Part shown: positions 41,595 through 49,891 of the stretch, piece by piece
Layout of the letters: each line of letters opens with the position of its first letter
How positions within the stretch are numbered: position 1 is the first letter of the stretch
Notes under the pieces: generated by a model
The model's database searches: none
What the model was told of the DNA's origin: nothing
The model's input: the letters and a program-made list of their open reading frames with translations, nothing else
Assembly (NCBI GenBank): GCA_035939775.1
Contig: DASZFO010000083.1
Location: 1 to 60,766, forward strand
DNA from: Pirellulales bacterium
GTDB taxonomy: Bacteria; Planctomycetota; Planctomycetia; Pirellulales; DATAWG01
Direction of reading: 5' to 3'
DNA: 60,766 nucleotides
Made by a program: the position numbers and the translations under genes

Positions 41595-41671
41595 AACCAG
41601 GAATCCCGTGATGAGTGACCCTCGCTTCCGTATTTCGTCCTTCGTCCTTAGTACTTTGTACTTCGTCGTTC
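41558..41671. repeat. Facing heptanucleotide arrays (GAAGTAC-like), downstream pair
   Basis: Five head-to-tail 7-bp units at 41558-41592 (consensus GAAGTAC/GAAGGAC) are followed, 37 bp later, by six units in the reverse orientation at 41630-41671. The left array overlaps the 3' end of the ATP-grasp/alpha-E gene. The right one ends 13 bp before the transglutaminase ATG. Confidence 0.8.
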
Positions 41672-41684
41672 ATCGTTGAATCGC

Positions 41685-42572
41685 ATGGACTATAAAATCA
41701 CGCATACCACCGTCTACTCCTACAGCGAAAAGGTGCCGATCTGTCACAATGAGGTGCATCTGACGCCTCGAGAGCATCCGCGGCAGAAGCGCTTGACCAG
41801 CCGTTTGGCCGTTCGCCCGCAGCCGGCGGCGATTGAGAACGTGCTCGATTACTTCGGAAACCACGTCAGCTACTTCACGGTCGAGGTGGGGCACGAACGG
41901 CTGACAGTGACGGCTTCGAGCCGAGTGCGGCTCAGCGAACTATCGGCGCCGCTGGCGAACGGAACGCCCTGGGAGGCGATCCGCGACCAGATGGCGTCCG
42001 ACCGCAGCCCGCCCTTTCTTGAAGCCTGTCAATTCGCATTCGACTCGCCGCATGTGGCAACGTCGCCGGAATTATCCTCGTTTGCCGCGGAGACGTTTAC
42101 ACCCGGCCGGCCATGGCTCGAAGCGCTGTTGCATTTAACGCGCCGAATTCATACGGAGTTCCGCTACGACAAAACGGCGACCACCATCAGCACTCCGCTG
42201 GACGAAGTGCTCCGGCACCGTCGTGGCGTCTGCCAGGATTTCGCTCATCTGGAGATCGGCTGTTTGCGGTCGCTCGGCCTGCCCGCCCGCTATGTGAGCG
42301 GCTATCTGGTCACGGCCCCGCCGCCTGGGCAGCCGCGGCTCGTCGGAGCCGACGCGTCGCACGCCTGGGTGTCGGCCTTTTCGCCCGACTACGGCTGGAT
42401 CGACGTGGACCCCACGAACGATCAAATCCCCTCGACTCGGCACATCACGCTCGCCTGGGGACGCGACTATAGCGACGTCGCTCCGATCAAAGGGGTATTC
42501 ATCGGCGGCGGGCGGCATGGAATGAGCGTTTCGGTCGACGTCGCGCCGGTCTCCGGCGACGGCGAGGCTTGA
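41685..42572 (+). CDS. Transglutaminase-like cysteine peptidase-fold protein (bacterial N-terminal region plus core)
   Basis: 295 residues. A bacterial-transglutaminase N-terminal beta domain (DYKITHTTVYSYSEKV, the usual opening) precedes the papain-like core, whose triad is visible as Cys183 (RRGVCQDFAH), His226 (DASHAWVSAF) and Asp242 (DVDPTND). Family members may crosslink or cleave peptides; the substrate is unknown. It follows the ATP-grasp/alpha-E gene on the same strand, the association expected of this system. Cytoplasmic: no signal peptide. The start is the ATG at 41685; a TTG 9 bp earlier is also in frame. Confidence 0.9.
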   Translation: MDYKITHTTVYSYSEKVPICHNEVHLTPREHPRQKRLTSRLAVRPQPAAIENVLDYFGNHVSYFTVEVGHERLTVTASSRVRLSELSAPLANGTPWEAIRDQMASDRSPPFLEACQFAFDSPHVATSPELSSFAAETFTPGRPWLEALLHLTRRIHTEFRYDKTATTISTPLDEVLRHRRGVCQDFAHLEIGCLRSLGLPARYVSGYLVTAPPPGQPRLVGADASHAWVSAFSPDYGWIDVDPTNDQIPSTRHITLAWGRDYSDVAPIKGVFIGGGRHGMSVSVDVAPVSGDGEA

Positions 42573-42600
42573 CATGCCGCTGCGACCGAGTGATTCCCTC

Positions 42601-42670
42601 GTTTAACCCGGAGCCAACAGCGACGGTGCCGGACAATCGCTACGCCGTCGCCGTTGGCTCCGGGTTAAAC
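42601..42670. repeat. 26-bp-arm hairpin repeat (GTTTAACCCGGAGCC...)
   Basis: The arms 42601-42626 and 42645-42670 pair over 26 bp with one mismatch around an 18-nt loop. It lies between the converging transglutaminase and Tyr/Trp-rich genes. It could act as a bidirectional barrier, but no T-tract follows. Confidence 0.82.
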
Positions 42671-42773
42671 AAAGTAGCGCGCAAAACGAAATCCCGAAGG
42701 ACTGCGCCCTCGGGCTTTCGCGTTCGCACGAAATTCCAGCATGTGCTCATGGGCAAGGAGCCCGCGTCGGAAC

Positions 42774-43556
42774 TCACCGTCGTCGTCCACTGTCGGCCGC
42801 GCCACCGACTGCCGCCCCGACTCGGCCCACACCCTCGCCCGCACGGCCGGCGCCGACTTCTACACGGCCCGTGACGCCCGAACGGCCGTCGTCGTATCCG
42901 CGATAGGCCCAATTGCGATACGGATAGCCGCCATAGTAACCGTAGGGATAGCCGCGGCGGTAGTAATCCGAATTGTCGTAATCGGAATACGAATATCCGC
43001 TGCTCGGAGTGAGCCACTGGCCGTCTTGGTAGATCAGCCAACCGTTGTTAGTCCAATACCACCAGTATCCGTTGTACCAGCGGTAATTACTATCGGCGCC
43101 GCCATAAGCCGGCGCGTAGTCGGTCCAGTTGCCGTTATCGTAGTAGGTCCAACGATTGCCCGGCAACCAGTACCACCATCGTCCGCCGTCCCAGCGGTAT
43201 CGCCAGCGATTACCGTCGGCAAAGTCGCGGCCGTCCGTCGTGCCGCGGTTAATCCGAACATCCGTTCCGGCGCGCGGTTGAACCGTGACATTTCCACCGC
43301 GCGGGCCCTGGACGTTGACGCCAGTTCCGCCGGCCGGCCCCCCGGGCTGCACCTGCACGTTTCCACCTCGCGGCCCTTGAACGCCGACTCCGGCTCGTCC
43401 GCCGATGTTGCTTCCCGCGGCCGCTCCCGTCCCGCCGAGATTGGCACGGCCCTCAGCCGCAGCATTTCCCCCGACGCCGACCCGCTGAGCCATCGCGGCT
43501 GAGCAACCGAGCACTACCACCGTGGCAAAGCTCATTTTTAGAAGTCTTTGACGCAT
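42774..43556 (-). CDS. Secreted Gly-rich and Tyr/Trp-rich protein, unknown function
   Basis: 260 residues with a signal peptide (MRQRLLKMSFATVVVLG ... AMAQ). Next is a Gly-rich region with a duplicated unit GVxVQGPRGGNVxVQP (two copies about 30 residues apart), then a middle section of aromatic repeats (RWWYWLPGNRWTYYDNGNW and YWWYWTNNGWLIYQDGQW, each W-x2-x-W-Y/W-x(4-5)-W/Y-x(5)-G-x-W), then a YGYYGGYPYRN tail and an Arg/Gly end. The aromatic units suggest a carbohydrate- or wall-associated surface protein; this is a guess from composition. The ATG at 43556 is chosen for the signal peptide. Confidence 0.8.
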   Translation of the reverse strand: MRQRLLKMSFATVVVLGCSAAMAQRVGVGGNAAAEGRANLGGTGAAAGSNIGGRAGVGVQGPRGGNVQVQPGGPAGGTGVNVQGPRGGNVTVQPRAGTDVRINRGTTDGRDFADGNRWRYRWDGGRWWYWLPGNRWTYYDNGNWTDYAPAYGGADSNYRWYNGYWWYWTNNGWLIYQDGQWLTPSSGYSYSDYDNSDYYRRGYPYGYYGGYPYRNWAYRGYDDGRSGVTGRVEVGAGRAGEGVGRVGAAVGGAADSGRRR

Positions 43557-43713
43557 GATCACACCTCCACTTCGAGGAACCCTCGGGTGTTTTCCTGCAA
43601 CCAAGCTCGCTATTCCTCATATGAACAACTCACCAACGGCGCCCGACACAGGCGCCGTTCGAATCCGTTGACTTTCACTGTGCTTGCACACCCCATGCCG
43701 GAGGCCAATTCTC

Positions 43714-44718
43714 ATGGCTCAGTCCCCGCAGACGACCGATTTGCCGGGCGAAATGGTCGATTTCCGAGCGCTGCGGGCGATATTCGACCGCCGCGGGAGT
43801 CGGTACAATGGGCCAATGCCGACCAACGCTCCCCAAGCCGACGCCCTGCGATGGAAAAAGTTTCCGGTGCTCGACGACGGTTTCGCCTGTCTGGTCGACG
43901 TGATGGGGGACGATCAGTCAGTCGTACAAGCGGCGCGCGTGAGCTATGGGGAGGGAACGCGCAAGGTGTCGGATGATCGCGGGCTGATCCGTTATTTGAT
44001 GCGGCATCGGCATTCGACGCCGTTCGAGATGGCCGAGTTGAAGCTGTTGGTGCGCGTGCCGATGGATTGCTGGCGGCAGTGGATTCGCCATCGAACGGCC
44101 AACGTGAACGAATACAGCACCCGCTATTCGCTGGCCATCGACGCCGCCCAGGCGACTCCTCCCGGCGAATGGCGCGGCCAGGCGGCTACCAACCGCCAAG
44201 GCAGCGGCGCGCCGTTGGACCCGGCAGTCGGCGAGCGGCTGTCGGCGGCGGAACGCGATTTTCAGGGTCGCGCGAGAGCGTTGTACGAGGAGCGAATCGA
44301 GGCCGGCGTCGCCCGCGAGCAAGCCCGCAAGGACCTCCCGCTTTCCACATATACCGAAGCCTATTGGAAAATCGATTTGCACAATCTGTTGCACTTCCTG
44401 GCACTGCGGATGGATAGCCACGCGCAGTTCGAGATCCGCAGCTACGCCACGGCCATTGGCCAGGAGATTCTCCGTCCGCTGTTTCCGCTGGTCTGGGAAG
44501 CGTTCGTCGATTACCGCCTTGAAGCGATGTTTTTGAGCCGGCTCGATCGGGAGTTGATTGCTCGCCTCGCTCGGCGTTTGGCGGCGAATGGACGGCCGTC
44601 CGCCACTGAAGAGGATTTTCTGGCGGTGCAGGATCCGACGTGGCGCGACCTCACCCGCTGCCGAGAACGAGACGAATGCCGCGAGAAGGTGGTGCAGCTT
44701 GGGCTGCTAACGGAGTAG
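43714..44718 (+). CDS. thyX: Flavin-dependent thymidylate synthase
   Basis: Methylates dUMP to dTMP using methylene-THF and FAD/NADPH. The ThyX signature R-H-R-x(7)-S-x-R is present as [15 protein letters not shown] (from Arg125), with [17 protein letters not shown] before it and the [26 protein letters not shown] block after it (given in pieces). At 334 residues it is longer than minimal ThyX because of an N-terminal ~45 residues and C-terminal extension. The start is the ATG at 43714, which has CGGAGG 9 nt upstream; ATG 43816 would skip this ribosome site. Confidence 0.95.
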   Translation: MAQSPQTTDLPGEMVDFRALRAIFDRRGSRYNGPMPTNAPQADALRWKKFPVLDDGFACLVDVMGDDQSVVQAARVSYGEGTRKVSDDRGLIRYLMRHRHSTPFEMAELKLLVRVPMDCWRQWIRHRTANVNEYSTRYSLAIDAAQATPPGEWRGQAATNRQGSGAPLDPAVGERLSAAERDFQGRARALYEERIEAGVAREQARKDLPLSTYTEAYWKIDLHNLLHFLALRMDSHAQFEIRSYATAIGQEILRPLFPLVWEAFVDYRLEAMFLSRLDRELIARLARRLAANGRPSATEEDFLAVQDPTWRDLTRCRERDECREKVVQLGLLTE

Positions 44719-44776
44719 GCGCACGCCGTGTGCCGTAACAAGAAAGGCGGTCGGCACAACGCGTGTGCCTGCATCC

Positions 44777-46279
44777 ATGTCCAGTTACATCCTGGCTCTC
44801 GACCAAGGGACAAGCTCCAGCCGCGCGATCCTGTTTGGGCACGATGGGCGGGAAGTCGCTCGGGCCCAGCAGGAGTTCCCGCAGATTCTTCCCGCGCCCG
44901 GAGTCGTCGAGCACGATCCGGAAGCAATCTGGTCTTCGCAGCTCAGTGTTGCCCGCGAAGCGCTCAAGCAGGCCGGCGCAGTGGCGACCGATATCGCGGC
45001 CATTGGCGTGACGAACCAGCGCGAGACGACCATTCTTTGGGAGCGCGACAGTGGTCGGCCAGTGGCGAACGCCGTCGTTTGGCAGAGTCGCGTCACCGCG
45101 CCCGAGTGCGATCGACTGAAAGCTCAGGGGCTGGAGCCCCTTTTCCGCGAAAAGACCGGCCTCGTCCTCGACGCTTATTTTTCGGGAACGAAGATCAAGC
45201 ACTTGCTCGACGCCGACGCCAGCCTGCGTCGCCGAGCCGAGGCGGGCGAGATCCTGTTCGGAACGGTCGATACGTTTTTGATCTGGTGCCTCACCGAAGG
45301 TCGGCGGCACGTCACCGACGTGAGCAATGCCAGCCGCACTCTGATCTTCAATATCCACACGCTGGATTGGGACGACGAGCTGCTGTCCTTGCTCAACATC
45401 CCGCGCGCGATGCTGCCGGAAGTTCGCCCGTCTAGCGAGGTTTATGGTTCTGCGGCCGGCGAATGGCTCGGCGCCGAAGTGCCAATCGGGGGTTGCGCCG
45501 GCGACCAGCAGGCAGCCACGTTCGGCCAGGCCTGCTTTGATATCGGCGACGCTAAGAACACTTACGGCACCGGCTGCTTCCTATTGCTCAACACCGGCTC
45601 GCGGCCGGTCGCATCGACCAGCGGCCTGCTGACCACGATCGGATGGCAGCTTAATGGCCAGGTAACGTATTGCCTCGAAGGGTCGGTCTTCATCGCTGGC
45701 GCGGCCGTGCAATGGCTCCGCGACGGCATGGGAATCATCCGCAAATCAGAAGAGATTGGACCGCTTGCCGCTTCCGTGCCGGATGCTGGAGGCGTGGTGT
45801 TCGTTCCAGCGCTCGTCGGCTTGGGAGCGCCCTATTGGGACCCTTATGCCCGCGGCGCAATTCTCGGCTTGAATCGCGGCACGACGGCCGCGCATCTGGC
45901 ACGGGCGGCCGTTGAGTCGATGGCGTTTCAAAGCCGCGATCTGATTGACGCCATGCGCCAGGACTCGGGGGTCAAGCTGTCGCGGCTGAAGGTGGATGGC
46001 GGGGCGAGCGTCAATAATGCCCTGATGCAGTTTCAAGCCGACCTGCTCGACGTTCCCGTGTTAAGGCCGGTCGTGGCCGAAACGACCGCTTTGGGCGCGG
46101 CGTATCTAGCAGGTCTCGCCGTCGGCTACTGGGAGAATCTACAAGACGTCTCTAACAACTGGCAGCTTGACCGCGAGTTCGTGCCTGCCATGTCGGCCGT
46201 CGAACGAGAGCGGCGCTATCGCCAATGGCAGCGAGCCGTCGAACGGGCCAAAAACTGGGAGAGCCCGGACTCGATGTGA
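44777..46279 (+). CDS. glpK: Glycerol kinase
   Basis: Phosphorylates glycerol to glycerol-3-phosphate with ATP. Five hundred residues with the FGGY-kinase features: [15 protein letters not shown] at the N-terminus, [55 protein letters not shown], and the C-terminal [21 protein letters not shown] and [18 protein letters not shown] blocks. The ATG at 44777 is preferred; GTG 44765 is four codons earlier. No glpF or glpD is adjacent; thyX lies 58 bp upstream on the same strand. Confidence 0.97.
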   Translation: MSSYILALDQGTSSSRAILFGHDGREVARAQQEFPQILPAPGVVEHDPEAIWSSQLSVAREALKQAGAVATDIAAIGVTNQRETTILWERDSGRPVANAVVWQSRVTAPECDRLKAQGLEPLFREKTGLVLDAYFSGTKIKHLLDADASLRRRAEAGEILFGTVDTFLIWCLTEGRRHVTDVSNASRTLIFNIHTLDWDDELLSLLNIPRAMLPEVRPSSEVYGSAAGEWLGAEVPIGGCAGDQQAATFGQACFDIGDAKNTYGTGCFLLLNTGSRPVASTSGLLTTIGWQLNGQVTYCLEGSVFIAGAAVQWLRDGMGIIRKSEEIGPLAASVPDAGGVVFVPALVGLGAPYWDPYARGAILGLNRGTTAAHLARAAVESMAFQSRDLIDAMRQDSGVKLSRLKVDGGASVNNALMQFQADLLDVPVLRPVVAETTALGAAYLAGLAVGYWENLQDVSNNWQLDREFVPAMSAVERERRYRQWQRAVERAKNWESPDSM

Positions 46280-46316
46280 TAGCTCAGATCTCAGATTCGA
46301 AGAATTGAGATTATGG

Positions 46317-47468
46317 TTAGCGAACGGCCGAGTGCTGTGGGTTCTCGGCCTGCCGGACTTCGTCGGCAAAATGTCGCGGGTTTTGCTGAAACTTTTCCAG
46401 CGTCTCCATGTTGGCGAACAGGTAGATTCTGCTCTCGAAGAAGATTCCGAACTCGCGGTGCCCAGCAATCAACTGCCCTTTGCTGAATGCCAACACGGCG
46501 TCGTTCCCCGAGAGCGCCGGCGCAAAGCGATCCGGTTCTTGCAGAAACCGCTTTTGTTCCCCGGGGCCGAGAAATAGATAGGTGATACCCCGATGCACGG
46601 CGCCCCATTTCGGATCGCCGCGCATCCAGCAGCGCGGGTCTTGTGGCGCCGTCCGCGAGCGTTCGACGAGGGTCACGGGACAAAAGCCGTCCAAGCCCAA
46701 GGGAGGCATGTTGGCTGGAGTCGTTTGTTGCGCGGTCACGACCTGAGGGCCAGTAGCCGGCCCGCGCGGCGCGGTCGCCGTTGGATTTGACTGCACATTG
46801 GCCGCCGACGCCGCGACACCGTTCGGTTGTCGGTTGCCCGGACCATCGTTGTGGACGAAGGCAGCATAGTTGTTTTGCGAATAGACCGATAAACCGGCCG
46901 CGTCGACCGCTGGCTTCGCGGTCGGGCTCGATCCATTTGGCGCCAAGCCGCTAGCCGTTGCGCGATACGGATTGCCGCCGGCGCTGACGGGCAGCGCTGG
47001 CGCCTGCGCCGCGGCGAACTGGCCCGAATTCGGAGCGCCGGCCGCGATCGTATTTGCCGCGGCCGCCGCTTGATTCAGTTGCGCGACATATTGGGCGGGG
47101 TCTTGCGGACAGCCCAGCGTGTACAGCACCCGACCGCTTGGCGTCATGATCACGTCAGTTGGCAGCCGCTCGATTCCGTAGAGGTTTCGCGACGTCGCTG
47201 GAAAATCATCGGCATTGATTTTCACTGGAACAAAACGAGCATCCATCGCTTGGACGACGCCAGGTTGGTTGAAGACCGTGGTTTCCAATTTCCGGCATGG
47301 CCCGCACCAGGGCGCCCAAAAATGAACCAAAACCAGCCGGTTGCTTTGGGCGGCCAATTGTTTTGCCGTTTCCAGGTTCGCTACCCAATGCGGTCCTTCG
47401 TCAGCCGCCGCCGACACGATCGGCAAAGCGATGAGAATCGTCGGCAGAAACCAGCGGATTGCCCGCAT
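46317..47468 (-). CDS. Secreted thioredoxin-fold protein with a conserved C-terminal YHS-like domain
   Basis: 383 residues. A signal peptide (residues ~1-22) leads to a thioredoxin domain with the redox motif Cys55-Gly-Pro-Cys58 in HFWAPWCGPC and the cis-Pro region in ERLPTDVIMTP. A ~120-residue Ala/Pro/Asn-rich linker follows, then a C-terminal domain: LDGFCPVTLVERS, WMRGDPKWGAVHRGITYLF, EQKRFLQEPDRFAPALSGNDAV, and a second FESRIYLFANMETLEKF repeat. This reads like a duplicated YHS-type metal-binding unit. Likely periplasmic thiol or metal handling. It converges on glpK with 37 bp between stops. Confidence 0.85.
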   Translation of the reverse strand: MRAIRWFLPTILIALPIVSAAADEGPHWVANLETAKQLAAQSNRLVLVHFWAPWCGPCRKLETTVFNQPGVVQAMDARFVPVKINADDFPATSRNLYGIERLPTDVIMTPSGRVLYTLGCPQDPAQYVAQLNQAAAAANTIAAGAPNSGQFAAAQAPALPVSAGGNPYRATASGLAPNGSSPTAKPAVDAAGLSVYSQNNYAAFVHNDGPGNRQPNGVAASAANVQSNPTATAPRGPATGPQVVTAQQTTPANMPPLGLDGFCPVTLVERSRTAPQDPRCWMRGDPKWGAVHRGITYLFLGPGEQKRFLQEPDRFAPALSGNDAVLAFSKGQLIAGHREFGIFFESRIYLFANMETLEKFQQNPRHFADEVRQAENPQHSAVR

Positions 47469-48569
47469 GTCGACACCCCATTTCCCGCAGGTCGGGAGTT
47501 CGTCCGAAAAAACGCTCACCATTCCTTATCGGGCGGGTAAGCCGTTCCAATCGTGTCAAAAATGCCGATTGTCTGGCATCTGACGATTTTTCCTGCACAG
47601 AACGGTAGTTTTGGCAAAAGAGGGAGCACAGATCGGACGCACGACGCCGGAAGCGATTTTGGCATTCCGGATAGGCCGAAATTGCCCAGCCGAATGAAGA
47701 GACCTAAAATGTTGTATAAACCGGGTGCGGTGCAAAATTCATTAAACATGGGACGACCGGCAAGGCTGAGAGACCGAATGGAAATCTTTCGAGGTTTTGC
47801 CCCGAAGTGCTGGACGAACCGCTTGACATGGGCCGACAACTGGTTATGATTGGGCGCAGATTTGAGTTCTGACTAGCAGTTAAGCCTAGCAGTCAGGTGC
47901 AGTTGGCCGCCGCGGAATCCGGCGGTCGCTCCTCGCGGTTAAATGCGGGGGGAGTTAAACGCTTCTAATCTGATTCCTGCTCCCTGCCGACCGGTCTTCG
48001 CCTTGGGGCGAGCCACGGGTTGGCGAGGTTGCGTCGGCGATGGTTGCTTTTGCAGTGATGCTTTAGCAGCGCAATCATGTCGGGGCAGCCGGGTGCAGGT
48101 ATCCCACGCTGTTGGCCCTGGCCAAACGCATAGCCGTTGGTCGGGTTGCCCCGGCGCTGGGCACGAAGTGTTCTGCGAAACGCTCGCTCTAGGCATCTTT
48201 GCCGGTTTGCGTATACATGTTTTCCGTCTGAGAAGGCCAAGCAGGGCCGATAGCCGTTAAGAATCGGTCGATTGCCGTCAAGTGACGGACTTGATTGCCG
48301 TCAAGTGGTGGTGCGGCCTGCTGCCGAGAGACGGAGATTTGTTTGAGGCTCGTCCGACGACGGGTTAATGATCTCATTTTTTTCGCCACTTTGGCGATCT
48401 CGCTGTTTTCGACCGGATTTCCATCGGTCTTCAATGCCAACCAAGGCAGATCAAGTTCGGCAGTGTTGTCGCGTAGACCGGGTTCTGTTCCCGGCGCTTG
48501 ACGCGGGTTCTTAATTCTTGTCGCGCTCTTGATGCGCCATTTTCAGGATTGGGTTTTCAGGTGAGTTCA
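47469..48569. other. 1.1-kb gap between the thioredoxin gene and rho
   Basis: No convincing protein gene: the open frames here lack family resemblance and have no supported starts. No tRNA, RNase P, 6S or tmRNA core was recognised. It holds small inverted repeats (TTGGCCctGGCCAA near 48112; CTGACT...AGTCAG near 47870) and a 15-bp direct repeat at 48270-48307. It is presumably the promoter region of both divergent genes and a long rho leader. Confidence 0.4.
48270..48307. repeat. 15-bp direct repeat upstream of rho
   Basis: GATTGCCGTCAAGTG occurs at 48270-48284 and 48293-48307, 23 bp apart. Confidence 0.7.
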
Positions 48570-49889
48570 ATGGGTAAGAGGAAGAAGGGCCGCGGACGCG
48601 GCCGAGGGCCCGGGCCGCACGGGGGTGGGGGTCCAGGGGGCAGCATCGGCGGTCGAATGCACGACAACCCGCGGATGCGGCATCGCGGCCGACGGTTCAG
48701 CAATGGCGAGCCGCAAGGAATGCCCTATTCTGACGTCGAGCCCACCGCTGAAAACGGCGAGCCGCTGCCGGTCGAACCTGGGAGTGGCGTTTTGGAACTC
48801 CACCCGAACGGCTACGGCTTCCTTCGCAATCCGGACAATAATCTTTCCCGGGAACGGACCGATCCATTTGTGCCGGGCACGATGATCGACAAGTTTCGCC
48901 TCCGAGAAGGGGTGCTCATCAACGGCATGGTGCAGCAGGGACGGCGGCAGCAAGGCCCGCGGCTCAAGGAGATTCTGGACGTCGACGGTCTGAAGCCCGA
49001 AGACTACCCGAACGTCAAGACTTTCGACTCACTAACTCCGATCAACCCGGAGAGTTGGCTCAAGCTGGAGACCGGCCAGCAGCCGCTTACGACGCGCGTG
49101 ATGGATCTGCTCACACCGCTGGGCAAAGGCCAGCGGGCCTTGATCGTCGCTCCGCCGCGCACCGGAAAAACGATATTGTTGCAACAGGTGAGCCACGCGA
49201 TCGCGGAGAATTTTCCCAGGGTCAAGCTCATCATGCTCCTGGTGGACGAGCGGCCCGAGGAAGTCACCGATATGAAGCGATGCGTTCGCGGCGATGTGAT
49301 CGCCAGCAGCCTCGATCGCGACGTGGAAAGCCACGTTCGGCTCTCGCAGCTCGTCGTGGAGCGCTGCAAGCGCCTGGCCGAGATGGGCAAGGACGTGTTC
49401 CTGCTGATGGACTCGATCACCCGTATGGCCCGGGCCTTCAACAAGTGGGTCGGCAACACCGGCCGCACGATGAGCGGCGGCGTGGACGTCAAGGCGCTCG
49501 ACATTCCGAAGAAGCTGTTCGCTACCGCCCGCCTGTTTGAAGAAGGGGGCTCGTTGACGATCGTCGCCACGGCGCTGATCGACACCGGCAGCCGAATGGA
49601 CGAGCTGATCTTCCAAGAGTTCAAGGGAACCGGCAACATGGAATTGGTGCTCGACCGCAAGCTGGCCGATCGCCGCGTCTGGCCGTCGATCGACATTTCG
49701 CAATCCGGCACCCGCCGCGAGGAGAAATTGCTCGATCCCGATACGCTGCACGCTGTGACCATGCTCCGCCGCACGCTCTCGACGATGCATCACGTCGATG
49801 CAATGGAGCAGCTCACCAAGCAATTGGGCAAGTTCAAAACGAACAAAGAGTTCATCAACCTGATCGCCGCCTCGCGCGGGATGGATTGA
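48570..49889 (+). CDS. rho: Transcription termination factor Rho
   Basis: Hexameric RNA-dependent ATPase that terminates transcription. The cold-shock-like RNA-binding domain begins GVLELHPNGYGFLR; the primary-site block DPFVPGTMIDKFRLREGVLI follows (by fragments). The P-loop is APPRTGKT (residues 194-201), then LLVDERPEEVTDMKR, MDSITRMARAFN, and the Q/R-loop region SGGVDVKALDIPKKLFATAR. The N-terminal helical domain seen in E. coli Rho is replaced by a short Lys/Arg/Gly-rich segment (KKGRGRGRGPGPHGGGG), as in several other phyla. The ATG at 48570 (MGKRKKG) is favoured over 48498. It converges on GT87 with a 2-bp gap. Confidence 0.97.
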   Translation: MGKRKKGRGRGRGPGPHGGGGPGGSIGGRMHDNPRMRHRGRRFSNGEPQGMPYSDVEPTAENGEPLPVEPGSGVLELHPNGYGFLRNPDNNLSRERTDPFVPGTMIDKFRLREGVLINGMVQQGRRQQGPRLKEILDVDGLKPEDYPNVKTFDSLTPINPESWLKLETGQQPLTTRVMDLLTPLGKGQRALIVAPPRTGKTILLQQVSHAIAENFPRVKLIMLLVDERPEEVTDMKRCVRGDVIASSLDRDVESHVRLSQLVVERCKRLAEMGKDVFLLMDSITRMARAFNKWVGNTGRTMSGGVDVKALDIPKKLFATARLFEEGGSLTIVATALIDTGSRMDELIFQEFKGTGNMELVLDRKLADRRVWPSIDISQSGTRREEKLLDPDTLHAVTMLRRTLSTMHHVDAMEQLTKQLGKFKTNKEFINLIAASRGMD

Positions 49890-49891
49890 CG

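Noticed and set aside
41558-41671. Tandem repeats as a CRISPR array
   Set aside because: The units are 7 bp, degenerate and without spacers, and no cas gene is present.
47939-48260. Overlapping small frames on both strands in the gap before rho
   Set aside because: No supported start or domain was seen, and three frames are open at once, as expected by chance in GC-rich DNA.
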